Origin: JANQIO01 sp038746745
GTDB lineage: Bacteria; Pseudomonadota; Gammaproteobacteria; Pseudomonadales; Halieaceae
Assembly: GCA_038746745.1 (NCBI GenBank)
Contig: JBCDKJ010000015.1
Span: 4,813-68,812, forward strand
Direction of reading: 5' to 3'
DNA: 64,000 bases
In this document: positions 53,040 to 62,098 of the stretch, piece by piece
How positions within the stretch are numbered: position 1 is the stretch's first letter
Layout: each line of letters opens with the position of its first letter
Notes under the pieces: model-generated
Seen by the model: the letters and a program-made list of their open reading frames with translations, nothing else
Told to the model about the DNA's origin: nothing
The model's database searches: none
Program-made: the position numbers and the translations under genes

Positions 53040-53224
53040 AGGAGCGCTCGCCTGCGGGTCGAGCTGGTCTGCAGGAAAACAGCGGCAAGCGGTGTCATCA
53101 AGAACAGGCGAAATGCTAGAGCCGGGGCGATGCTGGTATCAGGAGCAGGTAACATCTGCGATCGGTCAGAAACGTTTGCTTATAGACGCGGTAAGTACGC
53201 CCCAGCCCTGCAGCCGGATTGAGT

Positions 53225-53986
53225 TCAGAGAAGCTGTGGCAGGCCCTTTGAGGTGGTCACTGGCTCCGCCGCGTAGCCCCAGTACTGTTGCACAGACAGG
53301 GGCGTTATGACGCCATCGGGTGCCCCAGCGGCCACCACGCGACCGCTGTCGACCAGACTGCAGTACTGCGCGTAGCGCAGCGCCTGATTGAGGTCGTGCA
53401 GAACAGCAACCGCCGCATAGCCCTGTTCCAGGCACAGCCGGCGCACCTGGCCAAGTACAGTATGTTGCTGGCCAAGGTCCTGCGCGGAGGTGGGTTCATC
53501 GAGCAGTAGCACCGGTTGATCGCTTGCCTGGCTGAGTTGAAGCAGCACCCGCGCCAGGTGCACACGCTGCTTCTCACCGCCGGACAGCCCCGGGTAAAGC
53601 TGGGCAGCTAAGCCAGCACAATCGGTGAGCGCCATAACCCTTCGTACTTCTGCGCGCAGTTCCCGCTGCGCCAACGACAGCGGTGTTGCACCAAGCGCCA
53701 CCACTTCTGCGGCCGTGAACCCAAAGCTGAGCTGTGAAGCCTGAGGCAACACCGCGAGATGGCGCGCTCGCTGCAGCGGATTCCAGTCGCGCAGGTCTTT
53801 ACCGTGCAGCAGCACATGACCCTGATAGGGCAATTCACCGGCGATGGTGCGCAGCAAGGTAGTCTTGCCGGCCCCGTTGGGCCCAAGCAGGGCGTGAAAC
53901 TGCGCCGTCCTCGCCTGCCACTGCGCAACCTCCAGTGAAAATGCACCCTGCTGCACCTGCAGGCTTTCCAACTGCAAAGCCGTCAC
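53225..53986 (-). CDS. hmuV: Haem ABC transporter ATP-binding protein
   Basis: A 253-residue ATPase. Walker A GPNGAGKTTLL, signature LSGGEKQRVHLARV, Walker B VLLLDEPTSAQ and the switch His in AVLHDLNQAL are present. It powers the permease HmuU. The GTG start overlaps the hmuU stop in GTGA. Third gene of the hmuTUV unit. The family includes cobalamin and siderophore systems too, but hutX and hugZ beside it favour haem. Confidence 0.93.
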   Translation of the reverse strand: MTALQLESLQVQQGAFSLEVAQWQARTAQFHALLGPNGAGKTTLLRTIAGELPYQGHVLLHGKDLRDWNPLQRARHLAVLPQASQLSFGFTAAEVVALGATPLSLAQRELRAEVRRVMALTDCAGLAAQLYPGLSGGEKQRVHLARVLLQLSQASDQPVLLLDEPTSAQDLGQQHTVLGQVRRLCLEQGYAAVAVLHDLNQALRYAQYCSLVDSGRVVAAGAPDGVITPLSVQQYWGYAAEPVTTSKGLPQLL

Positions 53987-55017
53987 ATTCGATCCTTCAG
54001 CTGTAGCAGCAGCAAGATAAAGAACGGCGCACCCAGTAGCGCTGTCAGCAAGCCCACAGGCAACTCTGCGGGTTGCACGGCAAGGCGCGCGACAATGTCA
54101 GCGCATAACAGGAGCAATCCGCCCAACAGCGCAGCCAGCGGTAGCAGGCTGCGATGGTCAGGGCCATTAATGCTGCGCACCGCATGGGGTACCACAAGCC
54201 CGAGAAAGCTAATGATTCCGCCGCAGGCAACTGCCAGCCCTACACCCAGCGCAACTAGCACAATCAGCTCCCGCTTTAGGTTTTCGACATCAATACCGAG
54301 GTGCCTGGCCTCGGCCTCTCCCAGCAGCATGGCATTGAGGGCGGCGGCGCGGAACTGGAAACGCCAGCACAAAAGCAGCGCTGCAATCAGTGCGATCCAC
54401 ACCTTAGTGCCGTTCGCACCTGCCACTGAACCCAGTTGCCACATGGTGAGATTGCGAAGACGAGTATCGTCGGACAAATAACTGAACAGACCGATAATGG
54501 CCTGCGCCATGGCCGTCAGCGCAATACCCGCCAACAGCAGCACCAGCACCGAAGTCCCAAGCTGGCTATGCGCGAGGCGGTACACAAAAACACTGCACAA
54601 AAACCCCCCTATGAAAGCGCTGATGGGAACGGTCCACCAGGTCGCGGACAGTGGCGAGAAAAAGATGGCCGCTACCGCGCCCACTGCCGCCCCGGAAGAA
54701 ACACCGATGACACCCGGGTCCGCCAGCGGGTTGCGAAACAAGCCCTGCATTACCGCCCCGCTTTGTGCAAGCAATACTCCTACCAGCACCGCCAGCAGCG
54801 TCCTCGGTAGCCGTAGCTCCCAGATCACCGCCTGTTCATGGCTTTTCAGACGGCTTGCCTCAGAACCAAACAGCTGATCGCCTATCGTCAGTAGGGCTTG
54901 AGACAGTGGCAGATTCATGACGCCCGAAGCGATAGAAAATAGCGATAGTAAAAACAGCGCTGCGCCCAGCGCCGCAACGCTAGGCATTAAAGGCAATCGA
55001 TTAGGTGTGCTGTTCAC
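53983..55017 (-). CDS. hmuU: Haem ABC transporter permease
   Basis: A 344-residue FecCD-type permease with about ten hydrophobic helices. Family motifs: LRLPRTLLAVLVGVLLAQSGAVMQGLFRNPLADPGVIGVSSGAAVGA and GGIISFLGLVVPHAVRSINGPDHRSLLPLAALLGGLLLL. It starts at GTG. Lies between hmuT and hmuV. No second permease is present. Typical length for the family. Confidence 0.93.
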   Translation of the reverse strand: MNSTPNRLPLMPSVAALGAALFLLSLFSIASGVMNLPLSQALLTIGDQLFGSEASRLKSHEQAVIWELRLPRTLLAVLVGVLLAQSGAVMQGLFRNPLADPGVIGVSSGAAVGAVAAIFFSPLSATWWTVPISAFIGGFLCSVFVYRLAHSQLGTSVLVLLLAGIALTAMAQAIIGLFSYLSDDTRLRNLTMWQLGSVAGANGTKVWIALIAALLLCWRFQFRAAALNAMLLGEAEARHLGIDVENLKRELIVLVALGVGLAVACGGIISFLGLVVPHAVRSINGPDHRSLLPLAALLGGLLLLCADIVARLAVQPAELPVGLLTALLGAPFFILLLLQLKDRM

Positions 55018-55041
55018 AATCGCATTCGGGCTCCGGGCCGA

Positions 55042-55881
55042 CTAACGCGCGTTGCTTTCGATAGCACTCACTACGCGCAGAGCCTCGTTGACTGCGGCAG
55101 GCCCGATACCTGCGACCAAGGTTTTGCCCTCAATAGCAAACACAGCATCGGCTTTGACGGCTTCGCTGAAGCGCATCACCGGATAGCGCTCCAGAAAATC
55201 ATCGAGGCCACGACCCTCCGCGTCCAGTACAAACAACAGCTCAGGCTCCAGGTCCAGCAAACCCTCCGGTGTAATGGCGCGATAACCGCGATAGTCTGCC
55301 ACGTTCTGCGCACCGGTCAGACTGACAAATCCGCCGCCGCCGGTGCCAGCGCCAGCCATGCGCAAAACGCCGCCCTCTCCCCGCAGCAGCAGGGCTGCCT
55401 TACGATTAGTTAGCGATTTTTTCTCGAGTTCCTCAGCGTCCTGTGTGAGTTTATTCTGCAGGGCTTTACTGCTACTGACGCCAACTGCCTTGGCGATCTT
55501 GTCCACATTAGCTTGCAGCGTTGGCAGGTCGCTGGGGTATGGCAAGACCAGCACGTCGATATCTGCGCCCCGCACTGCATCCAGCACGTGCGGCGGTCCC
55601 ATCTGATCGCTACCGATTAGCACATCTGGCGCGGTTGCAATAATGCCCTCGGCTGCCAGACCGCGGTGATAGCCCAGCCTTGGCAGGTTATAGCCTGTGG
55701 GCATTGCACTGGCAGCATCAATGCCTGCCAGCCTGGCCACGAGCCCGAGCTCCAGCAGGATTTCGGTGACGACAGCATCGGCACTCAACAGGCGCACCTC
55801 AGCGGGTGCCGCGCGGGCAATCATGCTGCTCAGCAGTGTCGACAGCACACAAACCAGCAACACGTAGGTTTGTATCCACAT
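55042..55881 (-). CDS. hmuT: Haem ABC transporter periplasmic binding protein
   Basis: A 279-residue binding protein. The start is set at MWIQTYVLLVCVLS, giving a signal peptide that ends near RAAPAEV; a frame reaching 56004 exists but would put 41 poorly conserved residues in front. HmuT landmarks are LLSADAVVTEILLELGLVARLAGID, PRLGYHRGLAAEGI, PDVLIGSDQMGPP, and RMAGAGTGGGGFVSLTGAQNVADYRGYRAITPEGLLDLEPELL. Delivers haem to HmuU. The 5' side carries a Fur box. Confidence 0.92.
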   Translation of the reverse strand: MWIQTYVLLVCVLSTLLSSMIARAAPAEVRLLSADAVVTEILLELGLVARLAGIDAASAMPTGYNLPRLGYHRGLAAEGIIATAPDVLIGSDQMGPPHVLDAVRGADIDVLVLPYPSDLPTLQANVDKIAKAVGVSSSKALQNKLTQDAEELEKKSLTNRKAALLLRGEGGVLRMAGAGTGGGGFVSLTGAQNVADYRGYRAITPEGLLDLEPELLFVLDAEGRGLDDFLERYPVMRFSEAVKADAVFAIEGKTLVAGIGPAAVNEALRVVSAIESNAR

Positions 55882-56227
55882 ACGCGGGGAGCGCTGCAGC
55901 GAAACGTGCAATGCGGCGGTGGAGGTTGCGGCGTTTTGGCGCATCGTGCAGCTCGCAGAAAGCGGGGTAAACATCATGGAAGTACGACTCTCTTTGGTAT
56001 TCACGGCGCGGGGTTCACGGTCCCGCCTGATAGTTGCCGAAGTCTACGACGTTTGTTTTTCGCGAACAATAAGAATGGTTCTCATTTACAGAGCAACGGC
56101 CGCTTGTTACATTGCCGCGACTAGCGGCAGGGGTGGACCTCGCTCCTTACCCCGCTGCCGAGCTCGCGGTGAAAACCCTGCTCTAGAACAAAGTTTCCGC
56201 ACTGAAAAGGCGTTAGAACAGTAGGTG
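55882..56227. other. Divergent regulatory region between hmuT and hutX
   Basis: About 346 bp without a convincing gene. It holds the Fur-box match described separately. The first 120 bp next to hmuT read through in frame with it, so part may be 5' coding sequence if hmuT starts upstream at 56004. No terminator is seen. Confidence 0.6.
56070..56084. promoter_or_regulatory. Candidate Fur box between hmuT and hutX
   Basis: TGAGAACCATTCTTA on the minus strand (plus strand TAAGAATGGTTCTCA) matches 10 of the 14 defined positions of TGATAATNATTATCA. It lies 189 bp upstream of the hmuT start and 144 bp upstream of the hutX start, so one site could serve both divergent haem operons. Position supports iron regulation more than the base match alone. 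Confidence 0.6.
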
Positions 56228-56620
56228 ATGACACACAGTCAGGCAAACAGCCTGCCACAGGAACAGGTGCTACCCCTGCTTTCTGCCCTGAAGGGCTGGG
56301 GCAATATGGTGACTATCGTGTTCAGTGGCGGCTGCATTTTCGAGTACAAGGGGCCGTTCCCCAGCGGTTCTTTGGCTGAGGGTTACTACAATCTCGACGG
56401 TCCGACGCCTGGCTTGCACGGTCATCTGCGCCTGGACAAGCTGGCGCGAGTCAGGTTTCAGGACCGCGCGCACCGTGGTCGTGCCAGCTATGCTTTTGTG
56501 TTTGAGGACGATGCTGGCGAAACCGTTTTCAAAGTGTTTTTAGGCCGCGACGACCAGGGTGAACTACTGCAACATCAACTCGACGAATTTGAGCGAATTC
56601 GAAGCACGCAAACAGTCTGA
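56228..56620 (+). CDS. hutX: HutX/HuvX-type haem utilisation protein
   Basis: A 130-residue cytosolic protein of the HutX/HuvX family, thought to carry haem and pass it to HutZ/HugZ. Landmarks: LPLLSALKGWGNMVTIVFSGGCIFEYKGPFPSG, then YYNLDGPTPGLHGHLRLDKLARV and FVFEDDAGETVFKVFLGRD. The start is ATG 56228, with GTG 56225 directly before it. Followed 27 bp later by hugZ. Its partner genes fix the haem role better than its own sequence. Confidence 0.88.
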   Translation: MTHSQANSLPQEQVLPLLSALKGWGNMVTIVFSGGCIFEYKGPFPSGSLAEGYYNLDGPTPGLHGHLRLDKLARVRFQDRAHRGRASYAFVFEDDAGETVFKVFLGRDDQGELLQHQLDEFERIRSTQTV

Positions 56621-56647
56621 GAGACGACAGGGTATAAGGGGACAGCA

Positions 56648-57178
56648 GTGAAGAACAAAGCCATGGAAACACGCCTAAACCAGGAGGTGATTGACTTTAT
56701 CAGCAGTCGTCGCAGCCTGCAGATTGCGAGTCTTGGCGAGGATGGCATTCCGTTCGCCTCCTATGCCCCTTTCGCGATAGGCGATAACTGTCTGTATGTC
56801 ATTCTCAGCGACATCGCGATCCACGGTATCAACTTGAGCCAACACCCGGACGCCTCGGTACTCATCATCGAAGACGAAGACACCGCTGGCGAGCTGTATG
56901 CGCGCTTGCGCGTGAATTACACCGTTCGAGCACAGCAACTGGAGTATGACAGCCAGGATTGGACGACGGGCATGGATGCTCTGACAGGTCGATTCGGTGA
57001 CAGGCCGCGCCACCTGGGTGAACACACTGACTTTCGCATGTTCAAGCTAACGCCGACACGGGGGCGCTATGTAAAGGGGTTCGGCAAAGCCTATACCCTG
57101 GCTGGGGAAACGCTGGCAGGAGAAGTTGTCGACCACCTGCGCGAAGGTCACCAGTCTCGCTCCGCGTCAGTCGCCTAA
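56648..57178 (+). CDS. hugZ: HugZ/HutZ-family haem oxygenase-like protein
   Basis: A 176-residue split-barrel flavin-like protein that binds and degrades haem. The pattern EVIDFISSRRSLQIASLGEDGIPFASYAPF, YVILSDIAIHGINL, PDASVLIIEDE and MDALTGRFGDRP are typical of HugZ; the C-terminal block FRMFKLTPTRGRYVKGFGKAYTL is the usual haem-binding end. Start GTG 56648 has a good ribosome site (AAGGGGACAGCA); ATG 56663 is an alternative. Its stop overlaps the convergent propeller gene by 4 bp. Confidence 0.92.
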   Translation: MKNKAMETRLNQEVIDFISSRRSLQIASLGEDGIPFASYAPFAIGDNCLYVILSDIAIHGINLSQHPDASVLIIEDEDTAGELYARLRVNYTVRAQQLEYDSQDWTTGMDALTGRFGDRPRHLGEHTDFRMFKLTPTRGRYVKGFGKAYTLAGETLAGEVVDHLREGHQSRSASVA

Positions 57179-58395
57179 GGCGCTCCGGAAGCGATAATCT
57201 CGGCCGGCACACGGCCTATGGTGATGTGTTTGGGCGCCCTGCCGACACGGATTCTCGCCACCTCAGCCAGATCGAGCATTGAGACAACAGAGACATCATC
57301 GCTGCGATTGTTTGCTATAAGGCAGTGCTCACCACTAGCATCCAGCGCAGACCAACTGGGCGCGTCCCCTACCGGCACTGTCGCCACCAGGGCCAGCGGC
57401 TGGGTTGTCACTACCGCCGCATAATCTGACGCACGCCCGGCAATGCAGAGCAGCCGCTGGTCGGATGTCAGTGCCAGACCATGGTGCGGCGCCTCGAAAT
57501 CCCAATCTGCTGCGGTAACGCCGTCGGCCATGGGCAACGCCAGTGTGCCCAGCGCCTCACCGTCAAGACTTCGCAACGCGGTAACGCTGTGTGCGTTGGA
57601 ATACTGCACATACAGGGTTTTCTCATCCGCCGTCACAGCGAAGGGACGAATGCCACGGGTCGACGCAATGTGGCGCACCACGTCCAGGCTCTCAGCGTCC
57701 GCTACAGTGATTCGATAGGCGTCTTCTGCCCTGCTACGCTCTGCCGCCGGTAGCTGCATGTTGCCAAGACTCGCCACATAGATGTGGCGATCATCACCAG
57801 AGACATGAATGTCATGAGGCCACTGACCCGCCTCAAAATCCCCCAGTCGCAGTCCGCTGGCGCTATCCAGTACCTGTACTTTGTTGCCACCACGAATCAT
57901 CGCCGCCACGTACAGACGCCGACCATCCCTGGAAATTGCCATGTGATCGGCACGCAACCCGGGCACAGGCGCTCGCCACAGCAAGGCGCCGCTGGCTATA
58001 TCAAACGCCGCGACGTCGCCCAAGAAGCCTCTGGATACAAACAGCACGGTACCGTCGCGGGACAGATCGGTGTCCTGCGCATAGTTGCGTCCACCGGCTG
58101 CTTCCAACCTGGGCTGCGCGAACCATTGGGATAGATTTCGAGCCGGGCCGACGCGCTTGCCATCCGGTGCAATGTCCAGAGTATGAAGAACAGCGTGACT
58201 CGAAAGATCTATTATCGAAACAGTACCGTCCACAGCATTGGCGACGAATGCGACCTCCAGCGCGTCACCTACGAGTACCGCGCTGCTGTCACGCGGCCCC
58301 TCGCCCATGGTCATCTCTATAAACGTGGCACGACCGGACACGATGGACGCAATGATCAATCCGAGAAATAGAGCGTTTTTGAGCACTGTGATCAT
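57175..58395 (-). CDS. Exported YncE-like beta-propeller protein
   Basis: A 406-residue protein with an N-terminal signal or anchor (VLKNALFLGLIIASIVSG). The rest is a seven-bladed-like propeller of YncE/cytochrome-d1-type repeats, with a blade motif such as VAFVANAVDGTVSIIDLSSH, LYVAAMIRGGNKVQVLDSAS and HIYVASLGNMQLP. No haem-binding CxxCH, so it is not a cytochrome. Such proteins bind DNA or metal clusters in the periplasm or act as scaffolds; role unknown. It is followed on the same strand by nothing close, and upstream, 20 bp away, ends the DISM diguanylate cyclase. Confidence 0.85.
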   Translation of the reverse strand: MITVLKNALFLGLIIASIVSGRATFIEMTMGEGPRDSSAVLVGDALEVAFVANAVDGTVSIIDLSSHAVLHTLDIAPDGKRVGPARNLSQWFAQPRLEAAGGRNYAQDTDLSRDGTVLFVSRGFLGDVAAFDIASGALLWRAPVPGLRADHMAISRDGRRLYVAAMIRGGNKVQVLDSASGLRLGDFEAGQWPHDIHVSGDDRHIYVASLGNMQLPAAERSRAEDAYRITVADAESLDVVRHIASTRGIRPFAVTADEKTLYVQYSNAHSVTALRSLDGEALGTLALPMADGVTAADWDFEAPHHGLALTSDQRLLCIAGRASDYAAVVTTQPLALVATVPVGDAPSWSALDASGEHCLIANNRSDDVSVVSMLDLAEVARIRVGRAPKHITIGRVPAEIIASGAP

Positions 58396-58415
58396 GCTGA
58401 TCTCAGGCGCCGACG

Positions 58416-60350
58416 CTAGTCGCCGCTGTCAGTTATCGACTCACCGTGGGCTGCAGTGCCCTGGGGCGCGGCTGCGCCGCAGACCTGCACTCTGTCCCGG
58501 CCGCCATCTTTGGCCTGGTAAAGCGCCACGTCGGCGCGTTTGAGCAGGGTCTCAACGTCGGCCTCGTTGCCGCGATGCGCAACGCCAACGCTGGCGGAGA
58601 ACTGGACGGGGTTAGGCGTTGCATCCAGACGGATCTCCTTCACCTGACGGCGCAAGCGCTCGGCGGTTTGTACCGCGTCCTCCGGACTGCTGATCATCAT
58701 GAGCGCGAACTCTTCTCCCCCCAAGCGTCCGAACAGATCCCTGTCTCTGACCAGGTGCATCATAGCCTCCGCAAAGGCTTCCAGGGCCCGGTCGCCCATG
58801 TCGTGGCCATAGCTATCGTTTATCGCTTTGAAGTGATCGATGTCGAGCATCATCAGGGTAAGTGGCAGGCCTTCGCGAATGCTGCGGTCGAGCATGCGCT
58901 GCCCCAGGTTGAGGAAACTGCGCCGGTTGTTTACGCCTGTCAGGGTATCCGTTAAGGCTTCGATTTCTGCCGCCGTTTTGGCGGCCTCCAGCTCTCTGGT
59001 GCGCTCCGCGACCTGTGCTTCCAGCAGTTCCTTGCTGGCTTCAAGTTGTTGTACTTGCGCCTTCTCGGCGCACTCTTTCGATTTGCGTAAATCGCGGATG
59101 CGCACCCCCATGGCGATAAGAATCACCGCCATCTCGCCGTAGGAGGCCAGTGCCGGCCAGTAATAGTTGCTGAAATTGTGCTGCACCAGACCGAGATCTC
59201 GCAGCGCCTGCAGCACCAGCCCGACCACCAGGAAGGTCCAGGCAAACGTAAACACGCCGGCCTCTCTTGCCCCCTGCTGCCAGCGCACCACACCCGCCAC
59301 CGATACCGCGGGGTATAGCAGCAAGGCCAGCGTGATGGATATCACCGCCAGCGTGCTTTGACCCAGCAGCGCAGAAACCGCCAGAAACACCGTGTTTACC
59401 ATCAGCAACAGCAGCAAGTAATCGAAGCGCGGCATGAATTCCCGGGACTGCAGAAATTCCCTTGCGAAATACAGCCCGGTGAACAGGCTTACCGCGCCAG
59501 TAATTGACATATAGCGCCAGTGGTAGTTTTCGGTAATCAGAAACTGATGGGCGAAGCCGAATACCGTGAACCAGACGCAGATCGATGCCAGCGCATGGAA
59601 AGCATAAGCGTGAAAAAAAGAGCTGCCGGTGGCAAAACCACTAACGACAGCGATAAACGCCATCACCAGCAAACCACCCACAATAAAGGATATGAAGGTG
59701 AGTTCTTTGGCCTGAGAAGAAGATAGAGCTGGAGGCGACCATATTCGCAGTTCGGGAAATACAAATCCCATCTGGTGGGACCGGTATTCGACAAAGAACT
59801 CTGCCGTTTCACCAGCGCTCAAGGTGACTGGTACCACAAAGCGATGATGCGGTATCGGGCGTTCGGAAAAAGGCCTGTACAGTGATAGATCGGCCAGTTC
59901 TTCAAACGCCGTAGCCTGCTGGTCGCGCTGAAAGGCCCTTAAATTTACAAGCTGGTGGTCAATATACTCGAGACGCAAATCGATTATGCGATCACTGGTA
60001 TTTTGCAACTCAAAACGGCTCCAGAAGGCGCCCTGGGCCAGCCCGGTTGAGCCCAGGGAGCCCGGCAGAGAGAACTCTCCGGAGGCGTAAGCCGCCGCGG
60101 CATCCTCAATCTGCGCGTGTGCGGAAGGGTCCTGCCAAAGCATGAAGTTCTGTTGCAGCCGAAGTCCTTTCTCGCTGCCATTCACCAGGATTGGCGCATC
60201 TGCCAGGGCGGTGCCCGCGAGCACGACCTGTAACAGAATCCCGAAGGTCCACGTCAGCACGGCGACGCCGAGTGGTGATGCAGGCCGTATCGACAATAAC
60301 GGCAGCGCCTCGATTTTTATCATTATCAAGCCCACCCCTGTTAACCGCAT
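58416..60350 (-). CDS. 7TM-DISM diguanylate cyclase
   Basis: A 644-residue receptor making c-di-GMP. Order: signal helix (LTWTFGILLQVVLAGTALA), periplasmic 7TMR-DISMED2 sensor (about 55-215), seven transmembrane helices of the 7TMR-DISM module (about 220-425), a coiled coil (about 430-475) and the GGDEF domain (DTLTGVNNRRSFL, LMMLDIDHFKAINDSYGH, GGEEF at 544-548). The active site is intact, and there is no EAL domain. ATG 60350 is used; ATG 60323 is possible. The sensed ligand is unknown. Confidence 0.94.
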   Translation of the reverse strand: MRLTGVGLIMIKIEALPLLSIRPASPLGVAVLTWTFGILLQVVLAGTALADAPILVNGSEKGLRLQQNFMLWQDPSAHAQIEDAAAAYASGEFSLPGSLGSTGLAQGAFWSRFELQNTSDRIIDLRLEYIDHQLVNLRAFQRDQQATAFEELADLSLYRPFSERPIPHHRFVVPVTLSAGETAEFFVEYRSHQMGFVFPELRIWSPPALSSSQAKELTFISFIVGGLLVMAFIAVVSGFATGSSFFHAYAFHALASICVWFTVFGFAHQFLITENYHWRYMSITGAVSLFTGLYFAREFLQSREFMPRFDYLLLLLMVNTVFLAVSALLGQSTLAVISITLALLLYPAVSVAGVVRWQQGAREAGVFTFAWTFLVVGLVLQALRDLGLVQHNFSNYYWPALASYGEMAVILIAMGVRIRDLRKSKECAEKAQVQQLEASKELLEAQVAERTRELEAAKTAAEIEALTDTLTGVNNRRSFLNLGQRMLDRSIREGLPLTLMMLDIDHFKAINDSYGHDMGDRALEAFAEAMMHLVRDRDLFGRLGGEEFALMMISSPEDAVQTAERLRRQVKEIRLDATPNPVQFSASVGVAHRGNEADVETLLKRADVALYQAKDGGRDRVQVCGAAAPQGTAAHGESITDSGD

Positions 60351-60441
60351 GTTTCAGGCCTGTATTTACGAGATGAATGTACCGAAATATTGGCGCAAGC
60401 AATAGGGTCGACGGGCGATGTCGAAGCAGATTTAACAATGG

Positions 60442-61845
60442 ATGGGGCACAACATTGTTGTATATGCTGTGGCGGTATCACTTCAGGGCGTTCCCAGTTT
60501 GACCACCGACCCCGGCCTGACCAGCCTGCTTCCCGCCGTTGTGGCGGTTGTTACCGCCCTGGTCACCCGCAGACCCATCGAATCCTTGCTGGCTGGAGTG
60601 GCCTCTGGCCTGCTGTTGCTGGATACCGGCAGTGCATTGTCGAACTTCTCGACCATTCTGCTGCAAGTGATGATGGATGAGACCATCGCCTGGGTCATTA
60701 TTGTTTGCGGCCTGATGGGCAGTCTAATTGCCCTGGTCATGCGCGTGGGCGCTGCCAACGCGTTCAGTCGCAGCCTGGCAGCGCGGGCCAAAAACGGTAA
60801 CAGCGCCCTGCTCTACACCTGGCTACTGGGGCTGCTGATTTTCATCGACGACTACCTGAATGCGCTGGCAGTAGGCGCTGCCATGCGCAAAGTGACCGAC
60901 AAGTATCAAGTGTCTCGAGAAAAGCTTGCCTATGTGGTGGATTCCACGGCGGCACCCATCTGCGTGCTGCTGCCGGTCTCTACCTGGGCCGTTTTCTTCG
61001 CCGGCGTGCTGGAGTCCTCGGATGTCGCGGCGCCCGGTGAGGGTATTATCCTGTACGTCAGCGCTATTCCCTACATGCTCTACGCCTGGGTCGCTGCATT
61101 ACTGGTGCCTCTGGTGGCACTGGGTAAAGTGCCCGATCTCGGCCTGATGAAGGCCGCCGAACAAGCCGCGCGAGAGGGCACCAGTGCGCCGGTGCAGGAA
61201 CTGGAGGATAAGCTTTCCGATGATGCGCACGGGGCAAAAATCTACCATTTCCTGCTACCCATTGTGGCACTGTTGGGCTTTAGCATCTGGTATGACCTGG
61301 ATGTGCAGCTTGGCGTGATTGTCGCAGTGGGCTTCACGGTGGTGTTGTTTGGCGCACAGGGACTGATGTCATGGACAGAGGCCTTTGACACGGTGATGGA
61401 CGGCATCAAACTGATGGTGCCGGCGCTGTCTATCGTTGTCGTTGCATTTATGTTCAAGGAGGTGAGCGACCGGCTCGGCATGGCGCTGTTTGTGATTGAA
61501 TCCGTCACACCTTTTATGACGCCCACCAACCTGCCCCTGATCGTCTTTATCACAATGGCCATGATCTCCTTTGCCACAGGTTCAAGCTGGGGCGTGTTCG
61601 CTATTGCCATTCCGATTGTATTGCCGCTGGCGGCGTCTGTCGGTGTCAGTGCACCACTGGCGATCGGGGCATTGATTTCCGCCAGCGCCTTTGGCAGCCA
61701 TGCCTGTTTCTACTCCGATGCCACAGTACTTGCCGCTCAGGGCAGCGGCTGCGGCGTGATGGAGCATGCGCTAACACAGATTCCCTACGCCGTGATCGCT
61801 GCTGTCATTACAGCCATTGGTTTGACCCTGCTGGCGATGGTCTAG
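60442..61845 (+). CDS. NhaC-family Na+/H+ antiporter
   Basis: A 467-residue membrane protein of the NhaC superfamily with about twelve hydrophobic helices. Motifs: LLPAVVAVVTALVTRRPIESLLAGVASG, the FIDDYLNALAVGAAMRKVTDKYQVSREKLAYVVDSTAAPICVLLPVSTW block and MISFATGSSWGVFAIAIPIVLPLA. It is divergent from the DISM protein. The sodium gradient it maintains could drive the SulP transporter that follows 253 bp later, but the two need not share a promoter. Confidence 0.92.
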   Translation: MGHNIVVYAVAVSLQGVPSLTTDPGLTSLLPAVVAVVTALVTRRPIESLLAGVASGLLLLDTGSALSNFSTILLQVMMDETIAWVIIVCGLMGSLIALVMRVGAANAFSRSLAARAKNGNSALLYTWLLGLLIFIDDYLNALAVGAAMRKVTDKYQVSREKLAYVVDSTAAPICVLLPVSTWAVFFAGVLESSDVAAPGEGIILYVSAIPYMLYAWVAALLVPLVALGKVPDLGLMKAAEQAAREGTSAPVQELEDKLSDDAHGAKIYHFLLPIVALLGFSIWYDLDVQLGVIVAVGFTVVLFGAQGLMSWTEAFDTVMDGIKLMVPALSIVVVAFMFKEVSDRLGMALFVIESVTPFMTPTNLPLIVFITMAMISFATGSSWGVFAIAIPIVLPLAASVGVSAPLAIGALISASAFGSHACFYSDATVLAAQGSGCGVMEHALTQIPYAVIAAVITAIGLTLLAMV

Positions 61846-62098
61846 CCGTTTGTACAGCTATTGCCGAGGGCAGGACGTGCATTGCCTGTGCCAATCTTGC
61901 AGCGAAGTGTCTACACCTTGATCCTGCTCAATAAGCCCGGGGCAGAGCCTCGCATAATGCAGAGCAGAAAGTGCGGCACAGACCAGGTTCGCTGCCGCCC
62001 ATAACGCTACAATTCACAACGCGATAATAAGAACAATAGAAACAACGAGGGGAATCACCTGAGAAAGCTCGTTCCCCCACTGCATTCAGGGGGGTTCA
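61846..62098. other. Intergenic region upstream of the SulP-dabA pair
   Basis: A 253-bp gap, with a good ribosome site (CAGGGGGGTT) before the SulP ATG. AT-richer near 61990-62050, which would suit a promoter. No regulator gene and no palindrome of note seen. Confidence 0.5.
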
